From Lunularia cruciata (lineage: Eukaryota; Streptophyta; Marchantiopsida; Lunulariales; Lunulariaceae): a stretch of 64,000 nucleotides of DNA. Shown one piece after another: positions 22,151 to 32,440 of the stretch (positions within the stretch are counted from its first letter, which is position 1; the number at the start of each line of letters is the position of its first letter). The DNA lies in assembly GCA_948567375.1 (NCBI GenBank), contig OX419758.1, forward strand, positions 22,883,001 through 22,947,000, given 5' to 3'. A model generated the notes under the pieces. It did not search any database. It was not told the origin of the DNA and was given only the letters and a program-made list of their open reading frames with translations. The position numbers and the translations under genes are program-made.

Positions 22151-23465
22151 ATCTTTTTATGTCTTGAGGTAGACTAGAGGTTGGTGGTCTATCTACACTA
22201 CAAATGCCTTATTGCCAAGATAATGCTTCCAATGCTTGGTTGCAAGGACAATGGCCAACTCTTCTTGCTTGATGGTGTGATAGTTATGTTCTACCAATAA
22301 TAGCTTTCAAGAGAAATATACAATTGGATGCCATCCATCATTCCATGTTTGTTGTAGGATTGCTCCTATTGCAATACATGATGCATTTGAAGCCAACTTG
22401 ATTGGATGTTTTGGGTCAAATGATTTCATGATTAGTGCATGTAATAATGCATATCTCAATTCTTGAAATGCCAATTCTTGTGCAATTCCCCACATCAATC
22501 TCCTCTCCTTGCCAAGTAGTGCTATTAGAGGTTATGTGACCTTAGCAAAGTAGTTGAAAAATCAACGATATAACCTCATCAATCCCAAGAAACTCTTGAG
22601 TTGAGTTTGATCTTCTATAGGACCCATTTTTGAATGATCTCTATTTTATCTATCAATAATTGGATGCCCTCTATACTTACTCTATGCCCCAAGTAGTCTA
22701 CTTCAGACTTGCCAAACTTACAGATTGAGATTTTGGCATATAATTGATTTTGTTGTAGAATCTAGGAGACTTCTCATAGATGTTGCTTGTTGTCTGTCAT
22801 TGTCTTGTTATAGATCAAGGTATCAAGGAAAATGATAATACATTATCCAAGTATGAACAAAATATATCATTGAGCAAACTCATGAGAGTGGTTGGTGTGT
22901 TGGCAAAGCCAAATGGCATCACAAGGTACTCAAAGTGACTATACCTTATTCAAAAGGCAATTTTGTGTATCTCATCATCTGTGATCCTAATTTGGTTGTA
23001 TCCACTCTGTAGATCAAGTTTGATGAAGTGTTTTTCTCCATTGAGTTGATCGAATTGGTCATCCATGCAAGGTAATGTGTATTTTTTCTTCATCATTTTT
23101 TATTTAGGCCTGGTAGTCAATGCACATGTGCCTTGCACATGTGGCCTGGTAGTCAATGCACATAGGCCTTGTATCATTTGTCTTAGTCACAAACAAGATA
23201 AGAGCCACATATGGTGATATGTTGGGTTGGATAAATGCTTTCTGTAGGATATCTTTGATTTGAGCCTTACACTCCTCCAACTCATGAGGTGATAGTCAAT
23301 ATGGGGCCTTACAAGGAGTGTCTTCCCAAGAAGTATCTTGATTTTATGATCAACTCTCCTTTTTGGTGGTAATCCTGAAACTCATTGACCAAATCTTTCA
23401 AATTCTCAAGAATTTATCCATCAAGTTATGCATTTTGGACTTCTCTTATTAGACTCATGAAACAT
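22151..23465 (-). pseudogene. Element E RNase H and reverse transcriptase
   Basis: Read on the minus strand. RNase H (22170-22500) has LASNASCIAIGAILQQTW (Asp to Asn in the first catalytic site). RT (22510-23330) has the connection and fingers in several frames. The YxDD region near 22826-22840 is damaged by a deletion. A local duplication of CCTGGTAGTCAATGCACAT (23108-23170) adds about 37 bases. It is inactive. Confidence 0.75.
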
Positions 23466-23900
23466 CTATATATGATTAATATTTTTCTTCCCTATGACAT
23501 AGAGAGGCAATTCTTGCCTTTGTGATATTTCTTTAATCCCAATGATCTTCCATGGGCTAGTTCTCACTACTTTCTTTCTCCAATCTACCATGGTGTTATA
23601 GTGCTCCATCCACAATATGCCTAAGATCACCTTATAATGAGCTAACCATATAATTTGCCACTCAATTTCTTTGTGATACTCTCTTACTAAGAGTGTTACC
23701 TTTCTAGGTAACAACTCAATCCTCTCTATCTTACCATTAGGTAGCTCTACTTCTTCATTCTCATCCTTCTCTAATTCTATCTCCAACCTTATTGTAATAG
23801 AGTGAGATAAGAAATTCTCTATTTCTCCAAGGTCTATCAATACTCTCACCTAATACTCTCTTTGTAGGACTCCATTCACAAAAATTGGTTATATATTTAT
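23466..23900 (-). pseudogene. Element E aspartic protease
   Basis: A 127-codon minus-strand frame, the longest open protease of this family in the window. It starts RVLIDLGEIENFLS: the active triplet is Asp-Leu-Gly (23826-23834). The flap region and VILGILWMEHYN follow. Same layout as D and N. It precedes RT on the minus strand. Confidence 0.8.
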
Positions 23901-24175
23901 CTTCCTCAACCTTTGCGCACTCCTCTTCCTCCCCTTGCTTTTACTCTTCTCCATTGAGCCAATAAGGCCATGAGGTGCATTTATTGATGATCTTTATTTT
24001 CCAATGTGATTTTAGCATCCTCTTCTTCAATTCATCTCTCCATGTTGTTCAAAGGTCACATGTATGAAGGTCAAGGGTCTCTAGGAAGACGCACACAAAA
24101 ATTCATAATTACATGTCCAACTCGGTTGTAATTGTAACAACACCATCATTCTACTCAAGCCTCTTCCCCTTGTGG
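23901..24175 (-). pseudogene. Element E gag C-terminus with zinc knuckle
   Basis: On the minus strand a knuckle reads CYNYNRVGHVIMNFC (24122-24166), CX2CX4HX4C with the second Cys changed to Tyr. The acidic tail that precedes protease lies at about 23990-24060. A2 splits gag just upstream of this knuckle. Confidence 0.65.
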
Positions 24176-24180
24176 GACTC
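24176..24180. repeat. Target site duplication of A2, left copy (GACTC)
   Basis: GACTC precedes the A2 5' LTR and is repeated at 36376-36380 after its 3' LTR. Joining the flanks restores the gag sequence GGGACTCCATC seen uninterrupted in N (56758-56768). Confidence 0.9.
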
Positions 24181-24605
24181 TAAAACAATATAGAGTTTAG
24201 CGACATAGTTATTAAGGCTAACGAAGTAGAGAATAATCCAAATTAGCCAAGAATATTCTAGAAGCATCTAGGAAGCTTCTTGGGAAGCTTCCTAACTGGT
24301 TAACTTGCACCCCAAGCAAGTAGCTTCTAGAAGGAAGCTTCTAGAAGCTTCTAACTAGCTTAGCTTGTAGGCCAAGTAGGTGGCTTCTAGAAGGAAACTT
24401 CTTGAGAAGCTTCCTAGTTAACTTGGCTTGCACCCTACAAAAGCAGCTCGAGGAAGCTTATTGAGAAGCTTCTCAAGGACTTTGTATGCTATCTGTAAAT
24501 ACCAAAGCCAAAGCTTATGCTAGGCATTCAAAGTTTTCTTTCATTCAAGCATCCCAATGTGAGCTTCCATTCTCCTATTTTTCTCCTTGTTCTTGGTCTT
24601 TTACA
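24181..24605 (+). repeat. 5' LTR of A2
   Basis: It begins TAAAACAATATAG (TGTAACAATATGG expected) and ends TTTTACA. It is 425 bases, the same as the A 5' LTR. The TATA position reads TGTAAATA (about 24493-24500). Confidence 0.9.
24334..24351 (+). promoter_or_regulatory. Perfect four-unit heat-shock-element pattern in A2 LTR
   Basis: GAAGCTTCTAGAAGCTTC is identical to the copy at 5097-5114 of A. It is preceded by a TTCTAGAA pair (24325-24332). The 3' LTR keeps a three-unit form, TTCTAGAAGCTTC, at 36109-36121. Confidence 0.55.
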
Positions 24606-24606
24606 T

Positions 24607-24617
24607 TGGTATCAGAG
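24607..24617 (+). other. Primer binding site of A2
   Basis: TGGTATCAGAG matches the first 11 of 12 bases of the initiator tRNA-Met site and then departs (TTGG). Confidence 0.85.
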
Positions 24618-24874
24618 TTGGAATGGGATGGATGGATTTATAGACCACCAAATCCACTTCCGCCAAACCATTGGGATTTTCATATCCTGATATTACCCAA
24701 ACATTGTTTCACATAGTCATCACCTCGCGCTTTGGGTAGGATTTTATGCATAAAATCACCATGTTTGAGGAACTCGTGATACTTACGGTTGTAACTTATG
24801 GAGAATGGTGGACATGTTGTATCTATGTGTTAATCAATAAGATAAATTGAGGGTAGTGGAATAGAGTAGTAGCT

Positions 24875-25790
24875 ATGGCAACAATACCGAACGTTATCCT
24901 TGCAATGCAACAACAAATCCAACATCTTACTCTATTGTTGGATGAACAAGACCAACAACGACAAGAACATATAGAGAGAGCGCAAGTTCAAGATTGAGAA
25001 GATTACATTCAATTTCTAAAACCCAAGGTGTTTGAAGGCAAGAATCTTCCGGGCACGGTGGAGAATTTTTTGTTTGACTCCGAACCTTACTTTGAAGCCA
25101 CCAATCTTCAAGACGAGCGGAAAAAAATTCTCTTGGCTTCTAGCCAATTGGATGGTGGGGCAAAAATTTGGTGGCAATTCCGAGTGGAGCGAGCTGAATG
25201 ATAGATTGTTGCACCAATTTTGACATGGGTAGAATTCAAGGATACAATACTTGGTTGATTTCAAACTATAAATGCCACCCAAGCCGCACAAGATAAATTG
25301 GTAGAGTTGAAGCAAATTGGCTCAACAAGGAGCTACATCACACAATTTCAGAACATCATCATGCAAATTCCAGATATCCAAGAAGGTGAAGATTTGGATC
25401 AATTTGTGCAAGGATTGAAGCCACGCACCAAATTGGAGGTGACCATGCAAGAGCCACAAAACGTAGAAGAAGCCATGCAATTGGCTAAGCGTTTTGATTC
25501 CTTGGTTGCAACAACTTGGTCTCGAACTCGACCTACATAAATCTTACTAGTACACTACGCACGAGTGGAAGAACCGGTACTAATGGAGATTGATGATATC
25601 CAACCAAGACCACTTGGTACAGCGGATAGAGAAAGATTGTGACAAAATGGAGGTTACTTTTATTTTTGTCAAGTTGGACATTGCATTGCTTAATGGCCAC
25701 ATAGGAATGGGCAACCTTGACAAGTTGCACAGATGGAGTTTGTGATATAGAATGATCAAGGAAACAAAGAATCCCAATAGGAGATTTTGA
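24875..25790 (+). pseudogene. A2 gag
   Basis: It opens at ATG 24875 and matches A 5638. The open part 25298-25540 carries the retrotransposon-gag core (YITQFQNIIMQ, EGEDLDQFVQGLKPRTK). The knuckle near 25650-25690 reads YFYFCQVGHCIA, with the first Cys lost and the last Cys missing. It has a few stops only and is better preserved than A. Confidence 0.75.
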
Positions 25791-25806
25791 GCTGCCTATT
25801 GGGAGC

Positions 25807-26268
25807 TTGATTAGTTCCAATGGGATTGAAGGCTCAACCTATGCAAGTTTGCTTCACTTGCAAGGTATGATATCTAATCAGGGTTGCAAGATTTTGGTTG
25901 ATTCTAGAAGGTCGGAGAATTGCATGTCTATGCAAGTAGCAAAGGAATTGGGTATTCCTATCAAGCCAATGATTGGAAGTAGATTGATGATGGCAGATGG
26001 TAGATAGAGTTTTGCATTATGTACCGCACATCCTATTACCTTCAAGATTGGGAAGGAGTATTTGGAGTGTATGAGGTTTGTAGTGGCACCTCTACACTAT
26101 GATATCATTTTGGGTCTACCTTGGCTTGAACGTAATATGGTTCAATTCGATTGGACCCGACTACAAATTCAAATACAACACCAAGGTAGAAATTTCCGAC
26201 TAGGTTGTTTGGCACTTCTGAGTAAGACACCTAAGAATAGTCAGTCCCAAGACGAGAAGTTTGTTTAG
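25807..26268 (+). pseudogene. A2 aspartic protease
   Basis: Active-site region ILVDSRRSENC: Asp-Ser kept, Gly changed to Arg (GGA to AGA). A TAG at 26005-26007 splits it. The second half has VAPLHYDIILGLPWLER. Together with A (DFG), it implies an ancestral DSG. Confidence 0.8.
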
Positions 26269-26289
26269 AAGGTAACCATAGAGCAAACC

Positions 26290-27680
26290 TTGAAGGGAGA
26301 TGAGTCCATGGAAGAGAAGTTGGTTAGTAAGGCAGCCATAGAGCAAGCTTTGGAGGAAGATAAATCTGTATTCACGATGCAAATCGAGCCAATTGCACAA
26401 GGACAATCTAAGGAGGGCCAAGAGCCTCATCAAGCAATGGTAAATTGGATAGTTCAAGAGTTTGTGGACGTGTTTCTGGATGATCTGCCAAAGGGATTGC
26501 CCTCCGATCAAGGTATGCACTTCAAGATCAAGTTATTGCCAGAGAGTACTCTAGTGAGTAGACCGATCTATTGGCTCTCACCAAAGGAGTTGGAGGAGTT
26601 GCAAACAACGCTTACAGAGTTGTTGGAGAAGGACTTCACCTTTCCTTGTGGAGCACCGGTACTATTTGTTCCAAAGAAGGATGGAGGACTTTTTTTTTGT
26701 ATTGATTACCGTGGGCTCAATGAGCAAACTATGAAGAATGTATATCTCTTGCCTTGGATTGATGATTTGCTTGATCAACTAAGTGGAGCACGCTACTTTT
26801 CAAGTTGGATCTTTGTAATGGCTATTGGCAAATCCTTATTGATATAGAGGATGTGCAAAAGACTGCCTTTCGCATAAGGTATGGGTATTTTGAGTGGAGA
26901 GTTCTACCTTTCTAACTCACTAATGCTCCAACAATCTTCATGGATCAGATGCATTAGGTGTTGGATGGACTATTGGATCAGTCCATGGTGGTGTTCTTGG
27001 ATGATATCTTAATCTATAATAAGACAAAGATAAAACACGTGAATCATGTGCGAGAAATCCTAAGACAACTACGACAATGGAAATTTTACTGCAAGAAGTC
27101 AAAGTGTGCCTTTTGGCAAAACAAGGTTACCTTCTTGGGTCATAAGATCTCATCAGAGGGGATCAAGATAGGAGAAGAGAAAATCAAGACCATTACTAAT
27201 TGGCCTACTCCAAAGGATGCTACAGAAGTATGAGCATTCAATGGATTGGCCAGTATTTACCAAAGGTTCATCCACTATTATGCTCATGTAGTTGCACCAT
27301 TGACTGACCTCTTGGGAAAGAACTTGAGCTTCCAGTGGACCACCAAGCATGAAGAAGCATTCCAGAAGTTAAAGCATATGGTGTCTTCAAGACCCATTCT
27401 TCAACCATATGATCTTCAACTACCTTGTGTGGTTGATTTTGATGCTTCTAACTTTGCAATTGGAGTTGTGTTGCAACAAGAATTCCTAGATGGACTACAT
27501 CCCATTGCCTTTGTGTCTTGCCAACTAAATACAATTGAAAGAAATTACTCTGCTCAAGATCAGGCACAACTTGCAATGGTATATGCCACTAAGGTATGGA
27601 GACATTATCTCTTGGAGAAACAAGTGATCATGCAAACTGATCACAAGCCATTGTTGTAGACCTTACATTTGGAACACATG
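26290..27680 (+). pseudogene. A2 reverse transcriptase and RNase H
   Basis: The linker duplication (26251 and 26311) is followed by [36 protein letters not shown] and, after a frameshift near 26805, [11 protein letters not shown] (26987-27020) with both Asp intact. RNase H (27246-27659) has DFDASNFAIGVVLQQEF and TDHKPLL, ending at a TAG (27657-27659). It is close to complete apart from roughly four lesions. Confidence 0.88.
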
Positions 27681-27689
27681 AAGAGTCAA

Positions 27690-29310
27690 CATCATTGATG
27701 GGAAGAGCAACTCCATTTGTTTGACATCAAACTTGAGTACAAACCAGGTCGGTTCTATGTTATCCCTGATGTTCTATCACGACAACCTAATTTGAAGTCT
27801 CTTCCTCTCATCACGGCGGCAAATATAACGGTGTCAATTGACCCCAAGGTCCATAACAAGTTTCAGTCAGCTCTAAATCAAGATCCCTTCTTCCAAATGT
27901 TACATGGTCGTCTAATAGTAGGTGACAAGGATTACAACACCTTCTTCTTCAAGGAAGGCCTTCTATTTCATGCGGATCAGATTTATGTTCCAACCAAAGG
28001 TGATCTCCAACTTGTGCACCTTCAAGAAGCCCATGATCTACCAATAGCTAGTCACACGGAGGTGGACAAGACCTTGGGTACACTCCAATGCCAATGGTGG
28101 TGGCCCAATATGACACAAGATGTTTGAGAGTTTGTTCAATTGTGTGAGAGTTGTCAACGCAACAAGGCCAGTAACCAAAAGCAGAGTGGACTTCTTCAGC
28201 CACTTCCCATTCCAACTACTTGTTTGGAACATGTGAGCTTAGATCTCATCACCTCCTTGCCCAAGACACAACAAGGTCACACAACAATTGTGGTGTTTGT
28301 GGATAAGCTTAGTAAGCAAATCCATTTGGCACCAACAGTTGATATTGTGGATGCTCTAACCTTGGGGTAACTCTACTTTGATAATGTATTCAAGCATCAT
28401 GGGATGCCACATGTACTCATCTCTGACTATGATCCTCGCTTCACTGGAAAGTTTTGGCAAGCTCTCTTACAAATACTTGGCACCAAACTTGTTTTGTCCA
28501 TAGCATATCATCCTCAAACTGATGGACAAACTGGACGTGCAAATTACACCTTGGAAGATATGCTTTGAGCCTTCGTCAACATTCACCATACCAATTAGGA
28601 TGAATGTCTTGCAGCTGCGGAGTATGCATACAACAATTCTAAACATGCAAGCACCGGATTCTCTCCTTTCTTTCTCAATTTTGGCCAAGATCCGCTTGTC
28701 CCAGATTCTCTTCTTACTCCTCCCCTGTCTGAGGATCCTCATACTTCAACCTTCTTGACCACCATATCCAAATCTCTCCAACAAGCCAAATTTCACCTCC
28801 TTGTTGCTCAGAATCGTCAAAACAATATGCGGACCACCATCATCATGATCTCACCTTTGAAGTTGGTGATAAATTTATGTTATCCTCTAGTTATCTACTC
28901 CTCCCACTTGATACCCAAGTTTGTAAACTTGCTCCTAATTGGCTAGGTCCTTTTGATGTCACCCAAATTTTCTTTCTTGTTGCTTATTGACTTGCCTTGC
29001 CTTCTCATATGCGTATCCATCATGTCTTTCATGTTTCTTTGTTGAAACCCTTTGTTCCTAACCCCTCTTCTTTTCCTCTCGAGTCCAACCTCCTCCTCCT
29101 ATCCTTACAATGATCATGAGGAGTATGAAGTTGATCGTATCCTTGCACGTCACCATATCCATGAGGACGCCGACAACATATGGAGTACAAGGTCCTTTGG
29201 AAATGGTATCCTCTTCATGATGCCACATAGAAACCTCTTTCTCACCTCCAAAATGCACAAATGGCCATCCAAGAGTTTAAGCTTTAATAGCGCCGAGGAT
29301 GTCACTAACT
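27690..29310 (+). pseudogene. A2 integrase and chromodomain
   Basis: The 27717-28127 frame carries the HHCC first half (EAHDLPIASHTEVDKTL). CESCQRNKASNQ follows at 28143. The core has SLDLITSLPKTQQGHT (D1) and ISDYDPRFTGKFWQ (D2 kept, about 28418-28460). The third site reads DGQTGRANYTLED, where Glu is expected instead of Gly. The chromodomain lies at about 29115-29270 (EEYEVDRIL, then a shifted frame). Confidence 0.82.
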
Positions 29311-29325
29311 AGCGGTGGGAGAATA

Positions 29326-29423
29326 TGTAACAATATGGAGTTTGGCGACATAGTTAGTAAGGCTAACAAAGTGGAGAATAAGCAAATTAGCCAAGAGTAT
29401 TCTAGAAGTATCTAGGAAGCTTC
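29326..29423 (+). repeat. 3' LTR of A2, left part
   Basis: It begins TGTAACAATATGGAGTTTGG. It is cut at TCTAGGAAGCTTC by element D and continues at 36064. Confidence 0.9.
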
Positions 29424-29430
29424 TGTAATA

Positions 29431-29742
29431 CCAAAAGCTAGCCATATGATCTAGATGTGAAAATTGGTTTGGTAACATCTAGAATGATGTTATACATGAT
29501 GGTCAAAATAGATCAGATAGAAGTATCACCAAAAGAGTACTTCTACTAATAGAGCAAAAGCCAAAATAGACTTGAGAACCTTAGAACCAATAGCTAGACA
29601 TATGATTTAAAGGTGAGAATTGGTTTGGTAACATATGGAAGGATGTTACATATGATGGACTAAATAGATCAGAAAGAAGTATCACCAAAAGGGGACTTCT
29701 ACTAATAGAGTAGGAATCGAAATATGCTTGAAATCTTTGATG
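29431..29742 (+). repeat. 156-bp tandem duplication in D U3
   Basis: The units start CCAAAAGCTAGCCATATGAT and CCAATAGCTAGACATATGAT. The same pair is in the 3' LTR (35324-35479 and 35480-35635). J, E and N carry one unit only. Confidence 0.85.
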
Positions 29743-30069
29743 GCAATATCGGAGGTCTAAACGAATGAATTAGGCCTCAAAAATGTGCAGATTCCCCCCC
29801 CCCCTAGTGGAGGATAGGCTGGCCTTCCCTCCCCCCTGCTTTGTCTCATCAAGAGCTTTCCAACGGTACCTTACGTGATTCTGAGATTCCTACAAGAAGA
29901 TTCCCTAAAAGATTCCCTCTGATCAAAGCTTGTTTGACCAACCAGATAGGACCTAGACCAGACATGTCACCATCCAAGTAAGTAATCCAAGGGTGGAGCT
30001 TGCTGACATGTCACCTATCTGTGTCCCTAATCCTATGGTGGGGCTTCCTTGGAGGAGATCCTCTTTGTC

Positions 30070-30078
30070 TATATAATA
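30070..30078 (+). promoter_or_regulatory. TATA box of D 5' LTR
   Basis: TATATAATA lies about 90 bases before the LTR end. It is repeated in the 3' LTR at 35967-35975. Confidence 0.6.
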
Positions 30079-30162
30079 AAGAGAAGGTACTCTTTTGGTG
30101 CATCGAATGTTTGAGTGTGCAATCTATGTTTTCTATCTTCTCTTGTCCTTGGAGTATTACAA

Positions 30163-30174
30163 TGGTATTAGAGC
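30163..30174 (+). other. Primer binding site of D
   Basis: TGGTATTAGAGC starts one base after the LTR. It has one mismatch to the initiator tRNA-Met complement. Confidence 0.85.
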
Positions 30175-31020
30175 AAGTGTTCTAGTCCAAGAGAGTGGAT
30201 CACCCCTCTTGGAATAGCACGAACTACTGAAACTGAGTAATTGGAGAACATAGAGCAATTGCTAGACTTAGGAAGGACTTTAGAGAGCGGATGGGATGGA
30301 TACGCTGGGAGGACAATTTCCCGCACCTAGCTTTCCATTCTCAAACCCATTCCACATCAAGGTTATGTACATCCAGTGTGAGCAGATGAGGGTATCGCTA
30401 GTTTATCACTTTGGTGCAGAATTCATGGACAGAGTGATGAACTCACCAAACCCAATGATTCTACCTGTGGTGATATATGACAGAGAGTGGGATTTGACAA
30501 TCTACATTCTATTTTGATAATATGGATATGAATGTCCCAAATCCTCTCCCTTTCAACACTCAAGTAGAAATCTATTATGTAGTGAGGCCAAAAGTGATGT
30601 TTAGAGATTTTGTGGTTAGGAATTTTGGTGAAGAGTATTATCAGTGAGTGATAGCTTCTGAGGTCCCTATGGTAGTTCCGATCATTTGTGCACCTTCCAG
30701 AGTGATTATATTGACTCTGTATTGAAGTAGACATTAGCAATTGAGTGTTGCAAGAACCATGGATCCGCAATTGCAAGAGCTGGTGCAAGGAATGCAAGGG
30801 ATGTTGAATGAATTTTGAGAGATTAAGATGACCATGGAGACATAACAAAGTCAAGTGCAGATCCTCAAGAACGATCAAGCCATGCAAGCAGAAGAGCCGT
30901 CTCAAAACCCAGTACTTGCAAGTGAAGTACTTGGAGAGGCACTCGTGCCTACGAACCCTATCAACGATGAAGCCACATTACTACTCCGGATGAAGAAGAC
31001 CTGCAAAATCAAGCCTTACA
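30175..31020 (+). other. D leader with a conserved upstream frame
   Basis: A 73-codon open stretch at 30296-30517 contains FPFSNPFHIKVMYIQ, YHFGAEFMDRVM and a PMILPVVIYDREWDL tail. The same frame can be followed in H (about 60-205), N (minus strand near 57950-58110) and insert F (36730-36915). It therefore looks like a real N-terminal gag part rather than chance. No known domain is recognised. Confidence 0.55.
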
Positions 31021-31031
31021 AGAGGTAGCGT

Positions 31032-31847
31032 ATGATAGGAGTAGTGGAAAATTGGATCTCACGAATGAATCAATATTTCCGATTGTTCTCAACAGAGATC
31101 ATAGAGCATGCTACGGGTGTGTTTGCATGTGGGTACTTGACCGATAAAGCCCTCACATGGTATGATGCTTGGGAACGATCCATGCTGGCAGAGAGAAGGG
31201 AGGTCACATGGACAACAATGCAAGAAGGACTGTTGAAGAATTTCCAATCGGTGGATTTTGTGCAGATGGCTCGAACCCAACTATGGGGATTAAGACAGAA
31301 GAATAGCGTACAAGAGTATGTGGAGGTATTTTTGGATCTACAAGTCGCAATTACCAACATCAGTCCAGTAGAGGCTCTCGACAATTTCAAACGAGGGTTG
31401 AAAGAGCGGATTTGCCAAGAAGTCATGGTGCAAAATCCTTGCACGATATTTGAAGCCATTGCTTGTGCGCACAGAATAGCAAGAGCATTAGGTGGAGGTG
31501 AAGGAGTAGTTCCACCTTAACATTATTGGGCAGAAATGCCACACATGGGTGGACCAGTACCAATGGAATTTGGTAACCTACAATTCCAGGATCGAGGAGC
31601 ACAACCGCTTCAAGGGGAGCGGGGACGGGTAGAAGAACGAAGAGATGGAGTCCCACAAGGAGAAGGGACTCGAGGAGAACAATGTCGTTGTTACAATTGT
31701 GGCTGTATTGGGCACATATCTACCAACTGTCGCATTCGTTTCCCTAGAGGCCCTTGGCCTTTGTACAGGCAATCTTTGAACAACATGGAGAGGCACATTG
31801 AAGAAGAGGAGGTGGAAATCATTTCGGAAAACAAAGATTGCCAGTAA
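31032..31847 (+). pseudogene. D gag (capsid and CCHC nucleocapsid)
   Basis: The first open stretch, to 31520 (162 codons), shows the retrotransposon-gag core: FACGYLTDKALTWYDAW, then LLKNFQ, LWGLRQ and SVQEYVEVFLDL. A TAA (31518-31520) precedes a second stretch from 31536 in the same frame. The knuckle is a complete CX2CX4HX4C, CYNCGCIGHISTNC (31689-31730). An acidic tail (HIEEEEVEIISENKD) ends it. The protease frame overlaps the end. Confidence 0.85.
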
Positions 31848-32440
31848 ATGTACCTTACGGCCTTATTGGCTCAATAAGGAAGCACAAAAGTGAGAGAAGG
31901 AAGAAGAATAATGCGCAAAGATCCGAAAAGGCAACCTCACAATTGATTGTCGTGAATGAAATCCTAGAAGGTAATCAAGTGAGAGTATTAATAGATCTGG
32001 GAGCAATAGAGAATTTCTTGTCTTGCTCTGTTGCAATAAGATTGGGAATGGATCTAGAGAGAGATGGGAGTGAAGAAGTAAAGTTACCAAATGGGCAAAC
32101 AGAGAGGATTGAATCATTACCTAGACGAGTAACCCTCTTTGTAGGAGAATATCAGGAAGCAATTGAGTGGCGAGTGATACAATTAGCTCGTTATGATGCA
32201 ATTTAAGGCATGCCATGGATGGAGCAGTATAATCCTATGGTGGATTGGAGGAAGAAAGTAGTGGTCAATCATTGGGGTTAAAGAAAAATCCACCAATGGT
32301 CAATCATTGGGGTTAAAGAAAAATCACATAGGCAGAAATTGCCTCTATATGTTGTAGGGACAGCAACTATCTATAAGACCGATAGATGTTTTAGGAGTCT
32401 AATAAGAGAAGTCCAGAGTGCATAACTCGATGGACAAATT
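31838..32440 (+). pseudogene. D aspartic protease
   Basis: A 122-codon stretch to a TAA at 32204-32206. The active site is LIDLGAIENF, with triplet Asp-Leu-Gly at 31994-32002, where Asp-Ser/Thr-Gly is the rule. GMPWMEQYNPMVDW follows the stop. A 30-base local repeat (GGTCAATCATTGGGGTTAAA) occurs at 32262-32315. The linker to RT reads FQDVFPDDLPS. Confidence 0.8.

Larger units (their letters stand above)
29424..30161 (+). repeat. 5' LTR of D, with duplicated U3
   Basis: 738 bases. U3 holds a 156-bp tandem duplication (29431-29586 and 29587-29742) absent from the other family LTRs. A C11 run lies at 29794-29804. The TATA box TATATAATA is at 30070-30078. Confidence 0.93.

Noticed and set aside
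29794-29804. C11/C13 runs in D LTRs as a regulatory site
   Set aside because: Length differs between the two LTRs, and homopolymers slip easily. No reason to call function.
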